NCBI GenBank assembly: GCA_910584585.1
Contig: CAJUBP010000024.1
Span: forward strand, 4,835-63,742
Length of the DNA: 58,908 nucleotides
Direction of reading: 5' to 3'
DNA from: an uncultured Lachnospiraceae bacterium
GTDB taxonomy: Bacteria > Bacillota > Clostridia > Lachnospirales > Lachnospiraceae
Of the stretch, positions 1-8,500 are shown piece by piece; position 1 is the stretch's first letter; every line of letters begins with the position of its first letter. The position numbers and the translations under genes are program-made. The notes beneath the pieces are model-generated. The model had not been told where the DNA came from. It worked only from the letters and a program-made list of their open reading frames with translations, and did no database searches.

Positions 1-120
1 CCGGCAGTGCCTGAGTATCAGGGAAAATATGAGCAGAATCCGGCAGTGCCTGAGTATCAGGGAAAATATGAGCAGAATCCGGCAGTGCCTGAGTGTCAGG
101 GAAAATATGAGCAGAATCCG
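1..120. repeat. 39-bp tandem repeat inside the MalT-like gene
   Basis: About three copies of a 39-bp unit (CCTGAGTATCAGGGAAAATA followed by TGAGCAGAATCCGGCAGTG) run from the window edge to about position 120, nearly identical except for one tat/tgt change. The unit is a multiple of three, so on the minus strand it encodes a 13-residue repeat without breaking the frame. More copies may lie outside the window. Confidence 0.9.
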
Positions 121-1717
121 GCTCAGAAATCAGTCCTGGAAGCACCTGCCAGGCGGCGGCCAGGAAGCTGCCCGGCGGAAAACAGATTCCTTTTTTCGTC
201 TGTTTCGCAAGAAAAGCAGCAGCGTCTTCTAGCTGGTGGAGGCAGCAGGCGAGCTTTACCTGTTCGGCGCAGACGGATTCGGCCGTTTCGTTCCAGTTAT
301 TTTCCGGATCTTCTTCGGCCTGGGCTAAATAGGCGCCTGCCAGCTTAAGGTCGCCGGATCTGCGCTTTACCGCTGCCGCGAACAGGAGGACTTTTTTGTA
401 ATCCTTCAGACGGCCTTCTTCATAAAAAGCTTTTCCGGCCAGTTCCATCTGACCCAGAGATTCTTCTGCGCGGCCTAATGCCATCAGATATTTGCCGTAG
501 ATAAATCTGGCTTTGGGGGTCAGGGGGCAGCGGTTTGTTTCAAGAAAAGAGAACCACCGCTCCATGGTTCCGTACAGGCGTTCTTCCAACATGTGATCCC
601 CGGAAAATTCCAGCACAGCTTGAATGATGTCAGGAGCATTGCCCCGGCAGGCGTATTCCGCTGCCTGAATCCTGTCGCCTGTTTTCAACAGGAAATAAGC
701 GGCGCTCCGAAGCGCTTCCTGCTGTTCTTCCAGGGGAGTCTGAGACAGCAAAAACCGTTGGAAGATAGAATGGTAGCGGTACAGGCTTCTGCCGTCTCCA
801 AGAGCCTGGACAAAGAGCATTTCGTTTACCAGATAGCAAAGCAGGCTGTCCGAGTTGTGGATTCCCGCAACTTTATTGCAGACGGAGGGGGTCATATAGT
901 CCAAAACAGCCGTTTTTTTCAGGAAAGTCTGAAGGCTGTAAGGCAGCATTCGGTATACTTTTGTCATAAAATAATTGGAAACTTCCAGTTTTTCACAGAT
1001 GTCTTGTATGGTTTCTTCGGTAACGGCTTTTTTCTGCTGGCGCAGCTGCAGCAGAATCTGCGCGATGCCCACGGGCCATCCTTCCGTAAAGTCATAGATC
1101 ATGTTTGCCCAATGCATGGAACTGCCGTTGGAAGGGGGCAGAAGGGAGGCGATTTCTTCCGGCAGAAACCTCAGTTCTTCCATTCCCAGGCAGACAGCCT
1201 TTCCACTTTGGATGTATTTGTCAAAAAAGCCGGGAAGCGCGCGCTTTTCCACCAGGAACAGCCGTATTTTGGATTCCATAGTTTCTATTAATATGTCCAG
1301 CAGATTGAAAATGTCAGGATTTGTGATTTCCTGGAAATCGTCAAAAATAATGTTTAGAAAATCAATCCGCTCATCCAGCCAGATGACAAGCTGCTCCATC
1401 ACAACGTCAATATTTTCCAGAAGAGGCGCGGAAACGGCAAAATCTCCGTTGGAAATTCCCAGGGCGTATTGGACGGATTTGGTAAAGTTCAGGATAAATG
1501 ACATCAAATCATTGTCGGTTTCATTGATGCTGTACCAGGCGCTTTTCCCGGAAAAACTGCGCACATAGCTGGCCAGGGCCTGTGTTTTGCCGTAGCCGGC
1601 TCCGGCGTTCAGTATTACAATGTCTGCTTCTAAAGAAGAGAGAAGAGTGTCAATGGTCCGTTTCTTGTAGCCTTTATGTATGGTTGGTATCTGGATTTTG
1701 CTGTTTTCATTTTTCAT
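1..1717 (-). CDS. MalT/LuxR-type STAND-ATPase transcriptional regulator (C-terminus beyond window)
   Basis: Read on the minus strand, an open frame starts at ATG 1717-1715 (MKNENSKIQIPTIHKGYKKR, with AAGGAT upstream) and stays open to the window edge, about 572 codons. A Walker A motif NAGAGYGKT lies at residues 37-45 and a Walker B-like LNIIFDD at about 121-127. The rest is alpha-helical TPR-like sequence, as in MalT-family regulators, where a LuxR helix-turn-helix closes the protein at about 850-900 residues. That HTH would lie left of the window and is not seen. The visible end contains perfect 13-residue tandem repeats (PDTQALPDSAHIF). The gene is transcribed divergently from the injection-system genes, so it is the best candidate for their activator. 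That role is inference; the STAND/MalT-like class is well supported. Confidence 0.8.
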   Translation of the reverse strand, partial: MKNENSKIQIPTIHKGYKKRTIDTLLSSLEADIVILNAGAGYGKTQALASYVRSFSGKSAWYSINETDNDLMSFILNFTKSVQYALGISNGDFAVSAPLLENIDVVMEQLVIWLDERIDFLNIIFDDFQEITNPDIFNLLDILIETMESKIRLFLVEKRALPGFFDKYIQSGKAVCLGMEELRFLPEEIASLLPPSNGSSMHWANMIYDFTEGWPVGIAQILLQLRQQKKAVTEETIQDICEKLEVSNYFMTKVYRMLPYSLQTFLKKTAVLDYMTPSVCNKVAGIHNSDSLLCYLVNEMLFVQALGDGRSLYRYHSIFQRFLLSQTPLEEQQEALRSAAYFLLKTGDRIQAAEYACRGNAPDIIQAVLEFSGDHMLEERLYGTMERWFSFLETNRCPLTPKARFIYGKYLMALGRAEESLGQMELAGKAFYEEGRLKDYKKVLLFAAAVKRRSGDLKLAGAYLAQAEEDPENNWNETAESVCAEQVKLACCLHQLEDAAAFLAKQTKKGICFPPGSFLAAAWQVLPGLISEPDSAHIFPDTQALPDSAHIFPDTQALPDSAHIFPDTQALP

Positions 1718-1802
1718 TTTGCCGTATCCTTTTAAGTATCTTGTATGGGGAGTTTTCTGCTGAATTTTGCCGCAGAATCTAATTTCTCCTGATTCTATCA
1801 TA

Positions 1803-1824
1803 CTGCAAATCTGAAAAATTGCAG
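1803..1824. promoter_or_regulatory. Candidate operator, CTGCAA-N10-TTGCAG
   Basis: This is a perfect 6-bp inverted repeat with arms about one and a half helical turns apart (centre to centre 16 bp). It lies directly upstream of a -10-like hexamer (TATGAT) for the minus-strand regulator, in the position of the -35/spacer. That suggests autoregulation or a shared activator site. The binding protein is inferred, not shown. Confidence 0.4.
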
Positions 1825-1920
1825 GGGGTTTTCCACCGATTGCGTTTTTTCGGGTACGGATCGTGTCAGTGTTTTCAGAAAAATGCGGAATTGTTTAGAA
1901 TTTTGTTCAGAGGCATGTTT

Positions 1921-1926
1921 TATAAT
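1921..1926 (+). promoter_or_regulatory. Candidate -10 box for the injection-system operon
   Basis: TATAAT lies about 100 bp upstream of the sheath start. At 15-19 bp upstream there is only poor -35 similarity (TTGTTT is 24 bp away and TTGTTC 12 bp away). A weak -35 is typical of activator-dependent promoters. Confidence 0.35.
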
Positions 1927-2024
1927 TTATAAACAAGACAACAGTATGTTGTTGCAGAGTGCAGTTTTTAAAAGGAAAGGAGGTAGCCGGCATTAGCGGC
2001 CAAGGCTGCTGGTGCTGGAAGATT

Positions 2025-3761
2025 ATGGCTGAATATTTATCACCAGGCGTATATGTAGAGGAATTTGATTCAGGCGGAAAGCCCATGGAAGGCGTTGGTA
2101 CAAGTACAGCCGGATTTATCGGACTTGCCGAGAGAGGCCCGGCGGAAGGAGTTCCGCAGCTTGTTACCAATTTTGCAGATTTTAAGAGGAAATTCGGCGG
2201 GTATCTTTCTGAAAATGAGTACGGGGAATACCGGTTCCTGGCATATGCGGTAGAACATTTTTTTGTAAACGGCGGTTCCCGCTGCTTTATCTCCCGCGTG
2301 GCGCCGGGGGACGCGAAACCTGCCCAGGCGAGAGTTCCGGCCCAGGACGCCGTACTTCGCATCAAGGCGAAAAATCCGGGGATGTGGGGCAACAGCATGA
2401 GTATTGTGGTAACCCCTTCCAGCAAGGCTAAAACACAGATTTTGGAAGAAATTGAAACGGCGGACGGAAAACAGTATTCCGTCAAAAGTTCCGCAGGCTT
2501 CAACGAGGGAGACGTAGTTGTATACAAGGATATGGCGAATGTGGTATACAACCGGGTAGTCAAAAGCCAGGACAATATTATTGTTTTTGAAAAAGAATTT
2601 GAACAGGATGTTGTGGACAAGAATCTGCTTCCGTCAAAAGTAATTTCCACCTGCGAATTTAATCTGGAAGTGAAATTTGACGATATCGTGGAATTTTATG
2701 AGAATTTGTCCTTCAATGTGGCAATCCCCAATTATATTGAGAAGAAGACTGCGAAATCAGATCTGATTACGGCAGAATATGTGGGGAAACCGAAGAGCGA
2801 GGCCATTGCTCCTTTTGATGAGATTGCAGGCACAGACCCGGAGAAAGCTTTCTGCGTCATTTCCTTAAAGGGCGGCAGCAACGGATCCGTATCCAATATC
2901 AGCGCGGCTGATTTTATCGGCGTGGATAAGGGCGCAGGCAAGAGAACCGGTATCCAGGCATTTCTGGACAACGACAGTGTTTCCATTATGGCGGTTCCGG
3001 GAGTGGTGGATCCGAACGTGCAGCTGATGCTGGTTGCCCATTGTGAGAATCTGGCCAGCCGGTTTGCGGTGCTGGATATGCCCAGGGACGCTAAGAAGAT
3101 GGACGATATCATTGCCCACAGAGATATTGTGGACAGCAATTACGCTGCAATGTATCATCCCTGGCTGGAAGTGTTTGATCCGCTGGATAAAAAGAACATG
3201 GCGATTCCGCCTTCAGGCTCTGTGATTGGAATTTACGCCCGCAGCGATACTTCAAGAGGAGTACATAAAGCGCCGGCCAATGAGACGGTGCGGGCCTGCG
3301 TGGGGTTAGACTGCCAGTTTAACAAAGGCGAGCAGGATATCTTAAACCCCAAGGGAGTGAACCTGATCCGTTCTTTCCCGGGACAGGGCATCCGTGTCTG
3401 GGGCGCCCGTACAGCCAGCAGCGATCCAAGCTGGAAGTACATTAACGTACGCCGGCTGTTTATCTTCATTGAAGAGAGTATTAAGGCAAATACCAACTGG
3501 GCTGTGTTTGAGCCCAATGACGAAGTTTTGTGGGTGCGTGTGAAACGGACCATTGACGTATTCCTGACAGGGCTCTGGAGAAATGGGGCGCTTGCAGGAT
3601 CCGCGCCGTCAGAAGCATTTTTTGTTAACTGCGGAAGAAATACCATGAGCCAGGATGACATTGACAATGGAAGACTGGTCTGCGTTATTGGTATTGCGCC
3701 GGTGAAGCCTGCTGAATTTGTAATCTTTCGGATTTCACAGAAAACAGGCGATTCCGTATAA
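2025..3761 (+). CDS. Contractile sheath protein (eCIS/phage tail sheath)
   Basis: This 578-residue protein begins MAEYLSPGVYVEE, the conserved N-terminus of phage/eCIS sheath proteins, and ends with the conserved sheath C-terminal domain (FEPNDEVLWVRVKRTIDVFLTGLW... then MSQDDIDNGRLVCVIGIAPVKPAEFVIFRI). The sheath polymerises around the inner tube and contracts to drive it out. Only one sheath gene is present, unlike the two or three in PVC/Afp loci. The ATG at 2025 was chosen by homology although only GGAAG lies just before it; a strong AAAGGAGGT lies about 41 nt further up, and an in-frame ATT at 1992 would suit that site. It is the first gene of the presumed operon. Confidence 0.95.
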   Translation: MAEYLSPGVYVEEFDSGGKPMEGVGTSTAGFIGLAERGPAEGVPQLVTNFADFKRKFGGYLSENEYGEYRFLAYAVEHFFVNGGSRCFISRVAPGDAKPAQARVPAQDAVLRIKAKNPGMWGNSMSIVVTPSSKAKTQILEEIETADGKQYSVKSSAGFNEGDVVVYKDMANVVYNRVVKSQDNIIVFEKEFEQDVVDKNLLPSKVISTCEFNLEVKFDDIVEFYENLSFNVAIPNYIEKKTAKSDLITAEYVGKPKSEAIAPFDEIAGTDPEKAFCVISLKGGSNGSVSNISAADFIGVDKGAGKRTGIQAFLDNDSVSIMAVPGVVDPNVQLMLVAHCENLASRFAVLDMPRDAKKMDDIIAHRDIVDSNYAAMYHPWLEVFDPLDKKNMAIPPSGSVIGIYARSDTSRGVHKAPANETVRACVGLDCQFNKGEQDILNPKGVNLIRSFPGQGIRVWGARTASSDPSWKYINVRRLFIFIEESIKANTNWAVFEPNDEVLWVRVKRTIDVFLTGLWRNGALAGSAPSEAFFVNCGRNTMSQDDIDNGRLVCVIGIAPVKPAEFVIFRISQKTGDSV

Positions 3762-3825
3762 GAATTAAGGCGCGGGAGAACATTTCTTCAAGAAATAAAT
3801 AGTCAGAAAGGAGCGTTGTGAAGAG

Positions 3826-4251
3826 ATGGCAAGTACTCCATATGGAAAATTTAGATATAAGGTGGAAATAGACGGCTTAGAGGCCGGAGGATTTTCGGAG
3901 GCGTCCGGATTTGACGCGTCAATTGATGTGATTGAATACCGGGAGGGCGATATGGTTCAGACGCCTTTAAAGCTGCCCGGATTGAAAAAATATGGGAACA
4001 TCACGCTGAAACAGGGCGTTGCGGATTCCATGGTAATGTACGAATGGATGATCGCCGGCGTGGAAGGGGAAGTGGAGCGCAAGACGATTACCATTACGAT
4101 ATTGGATGAGACGGAAACGGCAACGGCGTCCTGGCAGGTAATCAATGCATGGCCGGCAAAATATACGGCGCCGGACTTCAACGCAACTTCTTCCGAGGTT
4201 GCGATTGAGTCCCTGGAAATCGCCCATGAGGGAATGACCAGAGTTTCCTAA
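3826..4251 (+). CDS. Inner tube protein 1 (T4 gp19 family)
   Basis: This 141-residue protein starts MASTPYGKFRYKVEIDGL and shows the T4_gp19-family pattern (GFSEASGFDASIDVIEYREG, then PGLKKYGNITLKQGV, then ALEIAHEGM-like end SLEIAHEGMTRV). It would form the stacked hexameric rings of the inner tube. It follows the sheath by 64 bp with AAAGGAG upstream, the usual sheath-tube order of many Gram-positive eCIS loci. A 232-bp structured gap separates it from the next gene. Confidence 0.95.
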   Translation: MASTPYGKFRYKVEIDGLEAGGFSEASGFDASIDVIEYREGDMVQTPLKLPGLKKYGNITLKQGVADSMVMYEWMIAGVEGEVERKTITITILDETETATASWQVINAWPAKYTAPDFNATSSEVAIESLEIAHEGMTRVS

Positions 4252-4290
4252 AATAAGTAAAAGGCCTTATCTGGAAACAGTTTGAATTTT

Positions 4291-4413
4291 GGCTGTAAAG
4301 TAATTTATCATATTAGTTGCTTACAGCTCCAGCACTGCAGTGAACCATCTGTGTTTCGATACACAGCAGCCAACTCCATCTGGATTCATAAATAAAACGT
4401 TCGCTGCAGTGCT
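4291..4413 (+). promoter_or_regulatory. Intercistronic RNA-structure region after tube gene
   Basis: The 232-bp gap after tube 1 contains GCTGTAA (4292-4298) pairing with TTACAGC (4321-4327). It also contains a perfect 10-bp inverted repeat AGCACTGCAG (4331-4340)/CTGCAGTGCT (4404-4413), with an inner TGTGT...ACACA hairpin. No U-tract follows, so it is not a plain intrinsic terminator. A processing or partial-attenuation role, keeping sheath and tube mRNA in excess over baseplate mRNA, is inference. Confidence 0.45.
4354..4366 (+). repeat. Partial copy of dispersed motif TTTCGATACACAG
   Basis: This is a 13-bp match to the core of the 20-bp motif that occurs in full at 41283-41302 and 58837-58856. 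Here it forms the small TGTGTTTCGATACACA hairpin inside the intercistronic structure. Confidence 0.5.
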
Positions 4414-4483
4414 TAAGGGCTGAATCAATGTTTCGGGGCTTTCGTCTTTCTGGAACTGACAGAAAGGCAGGAGGGAGCGGCAG

Positions 4484-4852
4484 ATGTTTGAAACAGAGTT
4501 TACTTTTGTTCTGCCCAGAGGGTATGTGGACAGGGAAGGAAATCTCCACAAAGAGGGAAAGATGCGGCTGGCTACGGCCGCGGATGAAATTATCCCGCTG
4601 CGGGACCCGAGGGTGCAGCAGAATCCCGGATATCTTGTGATTATTCTGCTGTCCCGGGTGATTACAAGCCTTGGAACCATGCCGGCAGTGGATACGAAAG
4701 TAATAGAAGGGCTGTATACGGCGGATTTAGCGTATCTGCAGGATTTGTATGAGCGGATCAACCAGGCGGAGATACCCGTCTACCGCACGGTCTGCCCCCA
4801 TTGCGGGGAAGAGATTACAGTGCCTGTAAATTTTATGGAAGCCGGGCCATAA
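4484..4852 (+). CDS. Phage tail assembly-like protein of eCIS loci
   Basis: This 122-residue protein (MFETEFTFVLPRGYVDREGN... MRLATAADEIIPLRDPRVQ) matches the conserved small protein annotated as phage tail assembly protein that lies between tube genes in many eCIS loci. The signature residues are the LPRGYVD start, MRLATAADEI and LRDPRVQ. The C-terminus carries one CPHC pair, half of a zinc ribbon, so metal binding might need two subunits. An AGGAGGG site precedes the ATG. It ends 2 bp before the next gene. The exact assembly role is unknown. Confidence 0.8.
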   Translation: MFETEFTFVLPRGYVDREGNLHKEGKMRLATAADEIIPLRDPRVQQNPGYLVIILLSRVITSLGTMPAVDTKVIEGLYTADLAYLQDLYERINQAEIPVYRTVCPHCGEEITVPVNFMEAGP

Positions 4853-4854
4853 AT

Positions 4855-5034
4855 ATGTATCCGGCGGATAAAATCTATGAAGAGGCGGCGTTTATCGCCT
4901 ATTATGTACACTGGAGCCGGGAGGATGTCTTGAGTCTGACACATAAGGAACGGCTCCGTTGGTGTAAGGAAATATCAGAAATAAACAGAAAAGTCAGCCA
5001 TGAGCCGCCGAAAAATGATATTTTCAGGATTTAA
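4855..5034 (+). CDS. Small DUF6760/Pvc6-like eCIS protein
   Basis: This 59-residue protein (MYPADKIYEEAAFIAYYVHW, then LTHKERLRWCKEISEINR) matches the short conserved eCIS protein family DUF6760. It has the size and position of Afp6/Pvc6, between tail assembly and tube genes. The start was set at ATG 4855, directly after the preceding stop, because homology begins there; the longer frame upstream overlaps the previous gene. The function is unknown and presumed structural at the baseplate-tube junction. Confidence 0.75.
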   Translation: MYPADKIYEEAAFIAYYVHWSREDVLSLTHKERLRWCKEISEINRKVSHEPPKNDIFRI

Positions 5035-5043
5035 TCCGGAATT

Positions 5044-5061
5044 CCTGTGTATCAAAAATAT
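5044..5061 (-). repeat. Degenerate copy of dispersed GATACACAGG motif
   Basis: On the minus strand this reads ATATTTTTGATACACAGG, two mismatches from the first 18 bases of the 20-bp motif found identically at 41283-41302 and 58837-58856. It is intergenic, like the other copies. Confidence 0.35.
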
Positions 5062-5096
5062 GTCTGGCAGGCGGTGCGGTTTAAGAGGTGAAATAC

Positions 5097-5537
5097 ATGG
5101 CGATACAGAATAATCTTGCAAAGAGCACCAAGTTTAAGGTGATTTTAAATGGAAAGCCCCTGGGATTTTCCAAGGTGTCCAATATCTCCGCCACTATGGA
5201 ATTTGAAACAGTGACAGAGGGCGGAGTGAATGACAGGGTTCATTATCTGCAGAAACCCAGACAGTCCATGGACAAGCTGATTCTGGAGTATGGGATTGCC
5301 AGCGGAGAACTTTCCCGAACCACCCTGACGGCGGGCTATGAACTGAAAAGGGGAATTATTATTATGGTAATGCCGGAAAAGGGGATGATCCCCACGGCGA
5401 CGTATCAGGCCAACTGGGGCGTGGTAACCAAGTGGGAAATTGACACACTGGACGCCACAAGCAGCGGCCTGTTAATTAAGAAAGTGGAAATATCCCACAA
5501 CGGATTAAATGAAACCATTAATAAGATTGGATTGTAA
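5097..5537 (+). CDS. Inner tube protein 2 (T4 gp19 family, tube initiator-like)
   Basis: This 146-residue protein (MAIQNNLAKSTKFKVILNGKPLGFSKVSNIS... ending VEISHNGLNETINKIGL) is a second, more divergent gp19-family tube protein, comparable with Afp5/Pvc5. That protein forms the first ring joining the baseplate hub to the tube. The ATG at 5097 sits 8 nt after AAGAGG; a GTG three codons upstream overlaps that site and was rejected. Confidence 0.9.
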   Translation: MAIQNNLAKSTKFKVILNGKPLGFSKVSNISATMEFETVTEGGVNDRVHYLQKPRQSMDKLILEYGIASGELSRTTLTAGYELKRGIIIMVMPEKGMIPTATYQANWGVVTKWEIDTLDATSSGLLIKKVEISHNGLNETINKIGL

Positions 5538-5556
5538 AGACGGTTGAGACAGTCAG

Positions 5557-8500
5557 ATGTTAAAGTTACGAGAGCCTTTTGCACAGAAAGTACATCTTCA
5601 TATCAGACAGGATATGCTTAAGCGGCTGTGGGATAAGTATGTTCCCGCTTCTTCGCCGGAGTATGAACAGATACAGCTTATTTATCTGGACGGGGAAACA
5701 GGAAGAAGGGGACGGCGCCCAGAACAGGTGCAGCTGCTCTTAAACCTGGTGATTCAAAATAAAAGGATGCAGCTGAATCTGAGCCAATCTCCGTCTCTGG
5801 CCAAATTCGGTCAAAAACAGATGGAAATCAGCCTGAAGCGGATGGAACGCTATTATGAGACACAGTTGAAAAGCTGTGATTTTACCATGTTTCGGACGGT
5901 AAAGCAGTACTTTGCGCTGTTAGAACAGGCAAAGACAGAAGAGCGCAGATACCAAAGCTGGCAGAATACCCGCCTGGCCATTGAAAAGCAAAGGGAAGAA
6001 TACCGTCTGTTGTCCCTTTTTTCTGTCCGTCTGCGGGAATATTCTGCGGAATATTCCGTGAAAGCAATGCGGGCCATGGAAAAAGAACTGATCCGCTCTC
6101 TTACGGAAACAGAATACCGGCTTCTGGCAGAAGACATTATCTGGAAGGAAAGACAGGAATTTCTGGCATATTTGAAAGAATGCGATGAAGTGTGGTGCAG
6201 GAAAATATTCCGCCGTCTGGAAAAGGAAAAAAGCATCCGGCAGGTTCTGCATTCGATTCGGAAGCATTCGGCACGGGAAAATCTTGTAGAAGCAGCCGAA
6301 AGAATGGGGCAAAAAGAGTTCTGCCTGCTGTACCATCAAATCACAGAACAGACAGACACTGTCCGGCAGAAAGAAGTATGGAAGAAGAGCAGGACAGAGA
6401 TGCTGCGTTTTATAGAACGGGCAGAGCCGGAAACATTATCAGAAATCTGGCTGCAGATGGAACCATCCCCGGGACAGGCGGAAAATGCTGAAACAATTGC
6501 CGCCCGGGAGAAAAATCTCCATCCGTCCGCAAAGAAATCAGTCCGGCAGATGAAACAGGCATTGTCAGAGAAAATGGAAGAACTCAGGGAACATTACCAG
6601 AGAGAAGCGCTTCAAAATGTTCAGGAACAGGCGGCTGTGATGCTGGAGAAGAAAACTTTTCAGAAAATTGCGGGTATTGTGGAGGCAGAACAGCTGATGC
6701 AAGAATTCCGGAGAACAGAATCAGCAGAATTGCAGGTGCGTCACGCCGGGAAAGAGATACACAGCTTCTTATGGAACAGCGTTTCCCCTGTGCTTGGCAG
6801 GCTGGAGCAGGAACGGACGCGTATCAGAGAAAGAATAGAACATGATCAGGCCAGGGCTTTTGAAACTTACCGGAAATTCTATCCGCAGGCATTGCCGGAG
6901 GATGGCAAGAGGCAGGAACAGGGACAAGGACTCTGGCTTGCAGAGCAGACTTTTCTCAGCCGGCACCGCCGGGAAGTAACAAGGGATGAGGTTTCAGATA
7001 TCAGTGCCTGGAGTCAGATGCTTTTGGAATCTTTTCCGCCAGAGCAGGATTCACAAATAGTTGGAAAAGAGCTGCATCCGGAGGAAAAGAAAGGAGAATC
7101 CCCCATAGAGGCGGCAGAGCCAGAATTGGTACATATGATCAGACAGATCAACCGCAAGATGGAAGAGCAGAATAAAACCGGCGAGAAGGTAATATTGAGC
7201 TGGCGGGAGAGTCTTCCGGAAAATCAGGAGATTCAGAAGTTATTGGTACATGTGCAGGAATTAGAAGAGACAAAGCGAACAGAATTGATCAAATATCTGG
7301 CGGATATGATTCTGATTTTGCGTCAGGAAAACCTGTCTTGGGAGACGCATAACAGAAAGAAGTCAGATGAGGGCTTGCGTCAGGAAACGCATGACAGAAA
7401 GAAGTCAGATGAGGGCCTGCGTCAGGAAACGCGTGACAGAAAGAAGTCAGATGAGGGCCTGCGTCAGGAAACGCGTGACAGAAAGAAGTCAGATGAGGGC
7501 CTGCGTCAGGACAGGACAGAATCCTCAGAACCGGCATTGCGGATGAGTGAGGAAGAATTTGCGGAGAGAATATCCGGGATAGAAGACAGAACAATTGCGA
7601 AAGAGTTGTTAAAGGCGGAAAACAGAAGTTTTGCAGAACAGTTGCTGCGCATAGAAGACAGAACAATTGCGAAAGAGTTGTTAAAGGCGGAAAACAGAAT
7701 CTTTTCTCAAAAGTTATTAAAGACAGAAAACAAAGAATTTGCGCAAGAATTGTTAAAGACGGAAAACAGAGAAATTGCGGAACAATTGCTGCAGACAGAG
7801 AACAGGGAAATTGCGGAACAATTGCTGCATGCAGAGAACAAAGGAATTGCGGAATTCCTGATACGGACAGAGAATAAGGAATTGTCAGAAAAACTGCTGC
7901 GCATAGAAAACAGAGAACTGACGGAGAATCTGCTGCGCATAGAAAACAGAGAAGTGACAGAGAACCTGCTGCGCGCAGAAAACAGAGAACTGACGGAGAA
8001 CCTGCTGCGCATAGAAAACAGGGAATTGACGGAGAATCTGCTGCGCATAGAAAACAGAGAAGTGACAGAGAACCTGCTGCGCGCAGAAAACAGAGAACTG
8101 ACGGAGAATCTGCTGCGCATAGAAAACAGGGAATTGACAGAGAATCTGCTGCGCATAGAAAATAGGGAAGTGACAGAGAGCCTGCTGCGCATAGAAAACA
8201 GAGTATTGGCAAGAAACCTGCTGCAGCCCCAAAACCAGAGATTCGCAGAGAAACTGTTACAGATAGAAAATAGAGAATTTACAGAGAAACTGTTACAGGT
8301 AGAAAATAGAGAATTTACAGAGAAATTGTTCCGGATAGAGAATAGAGAATTTGCAGAAAAACTGTTCCGGATAGAAAATAGAGAATTTGCGGAAAAATTG
8401 CTGCAGTCAGCAAGCAAAGAACTTGCGGAAGTGGTTTTGCCAGGCAATGAGGAGAAGATACCGGGAATCTCATACTGGAAATTGTGGGAATGGAGCGAGG

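Larger units (their letters stand above)
1718..2024. promoter_or_regulatory. Divergent intergenic region between regulator and sheath gene
   Basis: This 307-bp gap separates the divergent regulator and sheath genes. It holds a CTGCAA-N10-TTGCAG palindrome (1803-1824) abutting a minus-strand -10-like TATGAT (1802-1797). It also holds a plus-strand TATAAT (1921-1926), a strong AAAGGAGGT ribosome site at 1976-1984 and a small hairpin (1995-2010). No convincing -35 box precedes the plus-strand -10, which fits an activator-dependent promoter. No further gene is visible here. Confidence 0.6.

Noticed and set aside
593..1568. Plus-strand frames of 155-232 aa at the left end
   Set aside because: They are antisense to the MalT-like regulator, whose minus-strand frame has a P-loop and is continuous from 1717 to the window edge.
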